Source of the DNA: Symsagittifera roscoffensis
Lineage: Eukaryota; Xenacoelomorpha; Acoela; Convolutidae
Direction: 5' to 3'
NCBI RefSeq assembly: GCF_963678635.1
Contig: NC_087063.1
Span: 59,094,759 to 59,158,758 of the forward strand
DNA: 64,000 nt
Shown here: piece by piece, positions 24,655-32,793 of the stretch
How positions within the stretch are numbered: the stretch's first letter is position 1
How the letters are laid out: the number at the start of each line of letters is the position of its first letter
Notes under the pieces: generated by a model
What the model was told of the DNA's origin: nothing
Seen by the model: only the letters and a program-made list of their open reading frames with translations
The model's database searches: none
Program-made: the position numbers and the translations under genes

Positions 24655-24738
24655 AACAAAAAACAGGTCCTGGTCAGACTCGAACCCAGAACCTTTGACA
24701 TCCCAGGCGGATTCGTTATCTCCAGAGTAAGTGCGATA
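24655..24738 (-). repeat. tRNA-like segment, probable SINE head (copy 2)
   Basis: On the minus strand TCTGGGTTCGAGTCTGACCAGG contains a near-perfect pol III B box (GGTTCGAGTCT) in a T-arm setting, preceded by AACGAATCCGCCTGGGATGTC, which resembles D/anticodon-arm sequence. The following body (TTGTCGGCTTGG, GTCTGTTGACC) recalls the sequence after the copy at 21,275. The cloverleaf is incomplete. Confidence 0.55.
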
Positions 24739-25138
24739 ACGCTACAAGTTTGAATAATTATGAAACAAGGTACCACTGGAGTCCCGAAGTCCCCTCGAGA
24801 TGAGTCTTGTGAACAAAGTTATTTACGGGTAAAAAGTCTAGTACCCCGATTGCAATACGGTTGCTTATCGCAAGGATAATGATATAAAAATTCCGGTGAA
24901 GTCCATTCAGAGCCCACCCAAACTTGGAGGTAAAAAAATCTCGTGTGGGTGGGGTCTATGAGGAAGTCGACTTGTATTGGGGGGTCTACAAAATTAAGCA
25001 GTCCAGAAAACTTGTTTCATTTATAATTTAAAAAGAAGCTTATCCGATCAGAATAAATTTATCAGCATTAACTGAACACAAAAATCTAGTCAAAGTAATC
25101 TCACAACATTCTGCCATCCAAACATATATTTTACAACT

Positions 25139-26275
25139 TTAATAGCCAATGATAGTCTTGGCGCCGTCTTGAACAAGATGTTCCACTCTGTTGATATCTC
25201 CCTGCCAATCCACCAATTTTTTACTCATAGTCGCTAGTTGGTCACGACTCAAAACTCTCGGACTAACCCAGGTCACGTGAACAATCTCATCCACCTGGTC
25301 GATACAACCTCTGATTAACCCCAACGAAAGTGCCTTCATAACAAGAAGCTCAACGTCATCGAACTTGATCTTAATAGCACTCGCGATTTCTTCGAATTTG
25401 AGATTGCGGTTATTTGCTGGCATCTTAAACGCCATTTCCATCAAGCACAGAAGTGAGACTTTCTGTCTCAACGCCATTTCAGCAGCAACCAAATCTGGTA
25501 TGGTCGACCAGTAGCTTTTCAGACTCTCATACTTAGCAATATCGCCAGAATTAAAGGCAAAAAGGAGCTCATTCACCCACTCTTGTTCAGTTCCCGAAAG
25601 CGCATTGAGAATTTCGTGGGCCAGTAGTTCGCCAAAATTGTAAACACCTTCGCCTAAGATTGCAGCTAGCCCTAAACAGACTGCTTTTGTGTGACGCTCA
25701 CTCTCAGTCAAGTCTTTATTCACATCAATACATCCGAGATACCTCAGCGCCTCGCGATAGTACAATGCATGGTTAGCCTGCATTTGGTAGTATCGACTGC
25801 TCAGCTCGTAGAACTTTTTGTGCACAGGTCCTACTCCATCTAAAGCGTCAAATTTATCTTGAAGTTCCTCGATCATTTTCTTCGCTTCTTGCTGCTGATC
25901 CAAAGTCAATTTTAGATCCGCAATTGCTACGTCGCAAAGAAGCAAAGCCGATTCTGCGTGTTTCACATTTGGCAGGGTTTTCATTTGCTCAACATATGCT
26001 AGAATTTGGCTCAAATCTGATTCTTGCTTGAGCACTCGTAGACTTATATTAACCAATGAAAATGGGTTAATTCTGGTATGGATATCGCGCAGTAAGCTAT
26101 CTTTTAAGGTCAACAAACTCGTTCCCTCGTTGAATTCTGGCTTATGAACAAAATTTTCGAGCTCCTTGGTGAGAGGGTGCCAGAGCTTCTTGTTATAAAG
26201 GTCAATCATTTCATTGATTTGAGCCTCCAATGAAGGATATTGCGGCTTAAGCTGGTTCAAAACTTCGGCTGCCAT
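25139..26275 (-). CDS. PSMD13: PSMD13/Rpn9, 26S proteasome lid subunit
   Basis: Non-ATPase subunit of the 19S regulatory particle lid, a structural PCI-domain protein that holds the Rpn11 deubiquitinase module in place. Single exon, 378 residues, the usual family length (human 376). Conserved stretches run throughout: YNKKLWHPLT (~28-37), INPFSLVNI (~69-77), FYELSSRYYQ (~155-164), ALRYLGCIDV (~180-189), LGLAAILGEGVYNFGELL (~203-220), a PCI winged-helix region (~240-345) with LLCLMEMAFKMPANNR and VELLVMKALSLGLI, and VHVTWVSPRVL near the C-terminus. It starts at the ATG at 26,275, six bases after an acceptor-like TTTTTTTTAG. It lies between two satellite arrays, about 165 bp from the second. 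No damage was seen. Confidence 0.97.
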   Translation of the reverse strand: MAAEVLNQLKPQYPSLEAQINEMIDLYNKKLWHPLTKELENFVHKPEFNEGTSLLTLKDSLLRDIHTRINPFSLVNISLRVLKQESDLSQILAYVEQMKTLPNVKHAESALLLCDVAIADLKLTLDQQQEAKKMIEELQDKFDALDGVGPVHKKFYELSSRYYQMQANHALYYREALRYLGCIDVNKDLTESERHTKAVCLGLAAILGEGVYNFGELLAHEILNALSGTEQEWVNELLFAFNSGDIAKYESLKSYWSTIPDLVAAEMALRQKVSLLCLMEMAFKMPANNRNLKFEEIASAIKIKFDDVELLVMKALSLGLIRGCIDQVDEIVHVTWVSPRVLSRDQLATMSKKLVDWQGDINRVEHLVQDGAKTIIGY

Positions 26276-26281
26276 TTCAGA

Positions 26282-26296
26282 CTAAAAAAAAGCAAA
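26282..26296 (-). promoter_or_regulatory. 3' splice acceptor 6 nt upstream of PSMD13 ATG
   Basis: Minus strand: TTGCTTTTTTTTAG, then six bases, then the ATG. The T8-AG pattern is that of a 3' splice site, not of a simple leader, and matches the situation at SASS6 and RAD21. Confidence 0.55.
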
Positions 26297-26439
26297 TGAG
26301 TTGAGCTTATTTCACGTTACTCCAAGCACTTCGCACCACTTCCCTTAAAAATATATTCGATGAGAACTTTTCAAAAACGATCAAGTTTCTTATGAATAAC
26401 ATAACGGCGTTTCCAACTCACTATCGAATCATAAAAACT

Positions 26440-27105
26440 AGCAAGCACTTCTATAGTAATGAATCAGCTCGCAAAAAATAGATGCTGTTTTTATCAAGCC
26501 ATAAACTTCGAAATCTGAAGCTGAGCCAGATCGTAAATCGGTTTGAAAACTTCCACGTTTCATAGAACAAATCAGTTCACGAAAAAATGAACTTATTAGG
26601 AGCAAGCTACTCAAGCTACGAAACTTTAAGGCCTTCAAGTTAATTTCGTGCAGCGAATCGGAATGCGAAAAACTGAAGTTTTTCTAAGCAAGCTGTTCAA
26701 GCAATTAAGCTTCAATATTCCAAGTAATTTTATGAAGCCAATCGATTAACAAGAAGTTTTAGTTTTTCTATTGAAAGGATCACGCGATGAATTTTGAAGT
26801 TAATTCAATTTGTTTCCTGGACCAAATCGTTTTATGAGTTCACGTTTTTTTGAGCAAACTATTCTAGTTATGTAACTTTGTAACAAATGAAGTTATTTAA
26901 TGAAGCAAATCTGAAGGCGAAAAAAAGCATTTCTAATATTGAAGCCATTCGAACGATGATGGCTTGAATATTTCATGTTGTTTCTTAGACTGAATCGTTT
27001 AGCAAAAAGTTGAAGTTTTCCTATCAAGCTTTTCAATCAATGAACCTTTGAAATACTTCAAATTATTTCATAGCGGATACCAGTTTGCTAAAAGTTGGTT
27101 TTTGT
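26440..27105. repeat. Second array of the ~80-bp satellite monomer
   Basis: Diverged monomers of the family at 14,070-20,140, for example GAGCAAGCTACTCAAGCTAC near 26,600 and TTCTAAGCAAGCTGTTCAAG near 26,683. About eight monomers are present. The array begins about 165 bp upstream of PSMD13 and ends in cap copy 2. Confidence 0.8.
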
Positions 27106-27475
27106 ATGCATGGAGGTTGCTCTTTTTAATTAATTAGCTCTAGATTGAAATGAATCATTTAACGCAACAATTTGGAGAAAAAAGTGGGCAGGTACTGCCT
27201 AGCCTTGAAGTTATATCGAGTTCATTTCGTTTAAAGAGTTTTGAACTTTTTTAGAAAGAATTCTAGAACATTCCAGTACTTAGAATGATTGAAAACTTTT
27301 ACTTAAGCATTGAGCTCGATAGCTGCTCTGAATGATTCTTAATTAAGTTCTGATCTCAGTCTTTTCAAATGCTGTGCTCGGTAAGAAAAGTTGAAACGCT
27401 GCGTCCATAGTGCATTGAGACTTTCATTTAATAAGATTTGCACCTAAGAACGAATGAGTGTCAGCTTATGCGATA
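27106..27475. repeat. Array 'cap' sequence, copy 2
   Basis: CAGGTACTGCCTAG (27,189-27,202), TTCTAGAACATTCCAG (27,261-27,276) and GCGTCCATAG (27,401-27,410) keep the order and spacing of cap copies 1 and 3 (the last landmark is shared with copy 3 only). Confidence 0.75.
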
Positions 27476-27642
27476 GGCGATTTTCGCCTTGCAAAATTTT
27501 TACCAAAAAAATACAGCTCACGGCTTGTACCAACAAAGCTAATTAAATTCATTTAAAGCAGAAAACTAAACACTATCAACACATCATTTAGTTTTTATAA
27601 TTAAGTGCAAATGGTTAACTCTACCAGCAGAAGCTCAAAACC

Positions 27643-27999
27643 ATGCATATCAACTTGGGGGAAAATGAGAGTAGTTTTAAGGGGTACCCTTTCGGAACTA
27701 TCTTCGAGAGCCTCCAAGACAAGGCCGAGGGGAAATGCATCAACTGTGTTAACTTATTACAAACCGAGTGTCAAAGCACATGTTATCAAAAGTTGTTAAG
27801 GTGCCCAAAAAGTGGCACCAATATTTGCGACTTAGGTTGGAAAAAAGTTCGTAGTAATACAATTTGCTTCGCAAGTGTAAAAACTGAATCAACAGGTACT
27901 TTCAATATTTCAATGGAAAATCTAACGAGAAAATTCACTTTCGATTCAATACTGTTATTCGTAATTCACATCGTTTTCGAAATCGACATCTACATGTGA
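27643..27999 (+). CDS. Possible small Cys-containing ORF, 118 codons
   Basis: An ATG-to-TGA frame with an in-frame stop shortly upstream and a clearly higher GC content than its surroundings in its first half. Seven cysteines fall in a 60-residue stretch with spacing CINC..EC..TC..RC..IC..IC, and the C-terminal ~20 residues are hydrophobic (ILLFVIHIVF). It is not recognised as any family. There is no signal peptide and no neighbouring exon is evident. It could be a small gene, an exon, or a decayed coding fragment carried by repeats; it lies between two satellite arrays and is the only plus-strand candidate outside the retroelement. Confidence 0.25.
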   Translation: MHINLGENESSFKGYPFGTIFESLQDKAEGKCINCVNLLQTECQSTCYQKLLRCPKSGTNICDLGWKKVRSNTICFASVKTESTGTFNISMENLTRKFTFDSILLFVIHIVFEIDIYM

Positions 28000-28210
28000 T
28001 AGCGACATTTCCATCAACGAAAGGTAATTTATTTTTCAAACTATTCATTTCAACCCTGACAGTCTGCCTATGGTTTAATTAGCGGCTCTTTTCCAGTTCC
28101 CCCCTTTCAAATTCAATTTTGAAAAGCTTATTAAACGTTGCCATAAAGCAATGAAATTTGGTATGGTGAAAAAACTGACTTGTTCTTCATACTTCACATC
28201 GTAACATCAC
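28000..28210. other. Spacer, nothing recognised
   Basis: No repeats or coding signal. It separates the small ORF from the third array. Confidence 0.4.
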
Positions 28211-29184
28211 GCATTTAGCCATAATTCAAGCTATGTAACTTATAAATTTCTAAAAACTTGGTTGATCGAATCAGTTAGCATAAAAAAATTTCTTTGCAAG
28301 CTTCTTCAGGTAAAAAGTTCAAAATAATTCAAGTTACTTTGTATCCCGAATCAGTTTGCGAAAAGTTTAAAAAATTTTCTAAGCAAGCTTGTGAAGCTAT
28401 GAATTTTCGAGCTATTTCAAATTAATTCATAGACTGATGGGTTCAAAGGCTGAAAGTTGAAGTTTTTCTAATCAAGCTTTTAAAGCTATGAAACTTTGAT
28501 TTATTTCAAGTTATTTCATAAACCGAATCAGTTTGGGAAAAGCTTTAAACTTTTCGACGCAAGCTAATCAAGCTATAAAACTTTGAAGTATTTCAAGCTG
28601 TTTTGTTGTGCAAATGGGTTTACGAAAAGTTTTTCTTAGCAACCTTAGAGAGCTATGAAACTTTCAACAATTTCAAGTTATTTTATAGACTGAATCGGTT
28701 ATAGAAAAGTTGAAATTTTTGTAAGCAAGCTTTTAAAGCTATGAAATTAGGAAATATTTCAGGTTGTTTCATTGACCGAATCATTTATCTAAGCGAGCTA
28801 TTTAAGCTCTGAAAACTTCTAATATTTAAAGTTATTTTGCAAAAAGCTTGCTCACAAAATGTTTGCAAAAGCTTTGCTTTAAAAAGTTACGTTATTTGCA
28901 AAACGATTCGATCTATGAGATAACTTGAAATATTTCAACGTTTTTCTGAGCACACGATTGATGCGATGAAACTTCTGAATTTTTCAATTTAATTCAAAGG
29001 AGAAATCGGTTTGCGAAAAAGTTTTTCTGAGCAAGCTATTGAGGCAATGAAATTTTGAATTATCTCAAGTTTTCACAGAGCAAATCGATTAGCGAAAAGT
29101 TTGTTTTTGTACGAAAGCTATGCAAGCGATGAAACTTTGAAATTTTTTTAAAAAAATTCATAGTGCAAATCGGTTTGCAAACAG
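28211..29184. repeat. Third array of the ~80-bp satellite monomer
   Basis: About eleven monomers, for example TCTAAGCAAGCTTGTGAAGC near 28,378 and GCAAGCTAATCAAGCTATAA near 28,559. A short stretch near 28,840-28,940 is reversed in orientation, as in the large array. It ends in cap copy 3. Confidence 0.78.
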
Positions 29185-29550
29185 CTGGTTTTTCTAGCAA
29201 GGAGGTAGCTGTTTTTAGTTGGCTCGTATCAGAGCCAATCAATCTAAGAACGCAAATTTCGGAAAAAATGGACAAGCACTGTCTAGCCTTGAAAATGAAT
29301 TGAGTTCATCTTGTCTACAGAATTGAAATTTTGTCAAAAACGATTCTAGAATATGCCAGACTTAAGAAAATTTGAAAGTTCTAGAACAATTTTGGCCTTC
29401 TCTTAAAGGTTGAGCCTTAAGAATTTTTTAAAGGTTGCATTCGACACAGCTAAAACATTGCGTTCAAATAAACATTGCGTCCATAGCGCATTCGGAGTTA
29501 CATTTAATATATAAAATTAATTTGAGACACTCAGCACAGGCGAAAGAACC
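29185..29550. repeat. Array 'cap' sequence, copy 3
   Basis: CAAGCACTGTCTAG (29,273-29,286), TTCTAGAATATGCCAG (29,344-29,359) and GCGTCCATAG (29,477-29,486), at spacings within a few bases of copies 1 and 2. Confidence 0.75.
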
Positions 29551-32500
29551 ATTTACGATACTCCGATACAACAAGTATAAAAAATCAACGTGATATTCAA
29601 GAAGCAGCAAAGAGGAGTTCGAGTAATGTACCTATTGAAGAAGGAAATGGAAACGAAAAAGAATCATAATGTTTTTTCATGTTTTAAATTTACTTAAGTT
29701 TTACACATAGATCCTGGTGGGTTTGGTTTCGAGTATTCAAAAATTTGGTGTTGGAGTTTCATCGATGTCAAAACTGAAGCCGGAAATTTTAGGAAACAGT
29801 ATCTGGTACATAGGCGGACAGAAATAAAGCCGAAAGCCAATAAGCCGAAAAACCATCAAAAACTTTTGACAAAATTGCATATACGGCCCACATACGATCC
29901 ACGATTGCTATGTAAGAAAAGTAAGCAAGGTGGTATTCTTAATTCGGAATCGAAACCGATGGAGGTTAAGTCGACAATCTTGAAGACGAAAAATCATAAG
30001 AAAAAATATCGAGATTTTCTGAACCAGTATTTCTCGAGAGCGCGACAGATTTTTAGAAACAGCTTTTCAATTTAAAGACGACCACATAAAAACTGTGGAA
30101 GGTCCGCTTCACACTAGCCCACCTTAATCAGAGAATATAGAACCTACTGTAGGCACGCACGTATGGAGGTGTCAAATTAGAAAATCAAACAGAAAATCGG
30201 GTCATTCAAACTGAGATATCCAACTTAAAACCGACAAAACAGTTTTCATTTTTTGGGAATTCATTTATCGGTTTGACACATAGAAAAAATACCGTGCATA
30301 CAACGTGTTTATGGAAACCAACAACGAATGCATACCAAGGAGAGCCGATTACTGTACAAGAAGCAGAGAATGTTTTTTTAATTAGTGTAGCTTTTTTGCG
30401 TGGTGTGATGAAAATATCAGACATTAAACTGGAATTTAGGCATACTCGACAGTCATAGTAATATATGCATACCGGACAACAATTTTTTTTAAAAAATGAC
30501 AAAAACAAAAAAAATCAAAAACTAAATTCTTTTCTTTCAATTTCAATTTTTTTAAGAAGCTATTTACAAGCAGCTTTTTAAGAAGCTGTTTAAGAAGCTA
30601 TTTACAATTTATAACAAATTACTAGCGATACAAAAATATACTCCAATGATCGCACGCCAAAACTTTGAGGAAACAAATCGAAAAAAAATCCAGATTTCAA
30701 GAGAAACGATCTATTCCATCTAGTTTTTAGGAAAATCATTTGAAAAGTTCAAGTCGAGACGAGCAATTGATATCAACAAAAAATCCAGAGAACTTTTGAA
30801 ACTAACTTTTGAATTCTGCGCAAAAAGAAAATATACTAATGAGCTCCTAAGATAGAAGGGAACGCGTGCTTTTTAAGAAAGGTTCAAGATATGGTAACAA
30901 AGCCGGCAAAAACTAATCAGACACACGATAAATCTTCGGCGTCATCGAACTACGGACCCTTAAACACCCAAGGATCGACTTCACTTTGGGACAAGTTAGT
31001 TTAATAAAGTTTTAGGATGAGTTTATAAAAGATTCAATGATTCTGTAAGAATGGTTTGCCGTAAAAACAGACAAGCGTGAAAATATTAAAAAAACTTATG
31101 AGCATTCCCAAGCTCAATAAAAGTATACAAACTGATCGACAAATCATTATACAGCGATTATTTACTGAAGAAGTCAAACGCTTATTGAATATTGGCGCCT
31201 ATATTTTCCAAGGTTTTACCTGCTTATTGTTGGGCTAATTTCTTTTAGAAAATCTAGTAAATAATTTTAAACCGCAAAAAATTTTTATCTTGTTTTGGTT
31301 CCGACTTTCGAAGAAGGCAGCGGAATACTCATAAGAGATCATTCCAAAGGTGAATTGAGACACGTCAATTTATCAAAAAAATGAGTTAGTCGATGCGAAA
31401 TATATCACCTTATATTTCACATTGGGTATGAGGGAAGATCTTTAAAAAAAACATTTTTTGAAGTTTTTTTTCTATGTTTTAGAAAACTTGGTCACACCTT
31501 TTCAATAAAAAAATCACTTCAGAAATGCCTGAGGATAGTCAGAACATTCAGGCCTTCATCCTGATATGAGAAAACTTATTATTTTCCAGGTAACGTTTTC
31601 TGATTGCATATTTGGCTGCTCAATTTTCAAAAAAAAATTATGCGCCAATTTCGTTTTTATTAAATCCTTGGAGTCATTAAGTTTTATTAATGTGTGAGCT
31701 AATCATTCGTAAAACAAAGAGAAGGAAGATTTAATTTTCTCTTTATTATACAGTTCAATTCGTCGCCATTGTCATCATTATACAGTAATCATGAGATCAG
31801 CTTGCTACTATAATACTCAAATAGATTGTTGACAGAAACAGATTTCGGCAGATGAGGCGCTTGGTTACAAATCAAGTCGGCCGCACAAAACTATCTCGGC
31901 AATCGAAGTCGTTTCACTTTTTACATGGGAGCGTAAAATAACATTATATAAACTTCAAGTGCATTTCAAGAAAAGCAACATAAAACCTATTCGGTTCAAA
32001 ATAACGATTCTCTAATAGTCTCCAAGTAAGTGACCATCAAAGTAACCATACAATACAGCATGTATGCCGTTTTTGAGTTATTGGCTAAAGTTAAGACAAC
32101 ACTAAACTAGACAGTCTATTAGACTAACCAGTGGAGAAAATAAGATTTCCTAGAAACAAATTGCATTACAATATTTTTCCTCATATCATACCAACTAACC
32201 AGAAACGTCAAAAATCACTGACTTTCGATTATGCAGTTTGTTTCTAGGGGTTTCATTGAACAAACAAATAGGATCCAAATTTAAAACAAAATTATCAACA
32301 GGTGTAGCTAGATAATATTGCATCTGCAAATGAATGATAGAAATAAAATCAAAGCAATGTTTCTGCTCTTTTAAATTTGCTATTTCCGTTATATGAATAG
32401 ATGAAGATCTGATGATATTCAAATGATAACCAATCATGAACTTAGATATCAATGTTTAACGGAAAAAAACAAAGAGGGCTTCTTTAAGTTATTTTCTAAA

Positions 32501-32657
32501 ACAGTGATTGGAAATATTATTTAGCCTTGGATGGTTGTTGGAATACAGCAGTTATGATGACAACGGAATTTCTGAAGGTGATCTTATCAATTTGGCTCAC
32601 TCCGCAGCAGTGTGAACTAAAGGTGACCGCATCTGACCTGAGCTAGATCACCTTAAT
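29551..32657. other. Repeat-fragment-rich intergenic region and CNBP 3' flank
   Basis: About 3.1 kb without a recognisable gene. Near 30,381-30,450 TTTTTGCGTGGTGTGATGAAAATAT resembles the inner part of the TIR element at 10,140-10,180. Near 30,545-30,605 TTAAGAAGCT(A/G)TTTACAA recurs three times. A decayed tRNA-like segment lies at about 30,925-30,985. The stretch just before 32,657 should hold the CNBP 3' UTR; no AATAAA was found on the minus strand close to the stop. Confidence 0.45.
30925..30985 (-). repeat. Decayed tRNA-like segment (SINE-like copy 3)
   Basis: Minus strand GTCCGTAGTTCGATGACGCC keeps a TTCGA core in a B-box-like place, followed by GTCTGATTAG and GCCGGCTTTG, which recall the bodies after the copies at 21,275 and 24,655. 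It is heavily decayed. Confidence 0.3.
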
Positions 32658-32793
32658 TCAGTCCTCGCGTGCGGCGTTGGTGCAGTCGCGTGCGAAGTGA
32701 CCCTTCACGCTGCAAGTGTAGCAGACGATATTCGCTGCTATGTCAGAGGCTGACATGGGGCAGTCTCTTGCAAGGTGTCCTGGTTCCTGGCAT
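32658..32793 (-). CDS. CNBP: CNBP exon 3 (last)
   Basis: Acceptor TTTTCGTTTAG ends at 32,794. The first base completes the Lys codon split at 34,648 and the next codon is the second Cys of knuckle 7. It then codes HLARDC, a short spacer, and CYTCSVKGHFARDC, ending in TGA at 32,658. The exon is too short to stand out as an open frame. Confidence 0.9.

Noticed and set aside
21275-24738. Functional tRNA genes
   Set aside because: Only the T-arm and part of the anticodon/D region fit; acceptor stems and A boxes are not intact.
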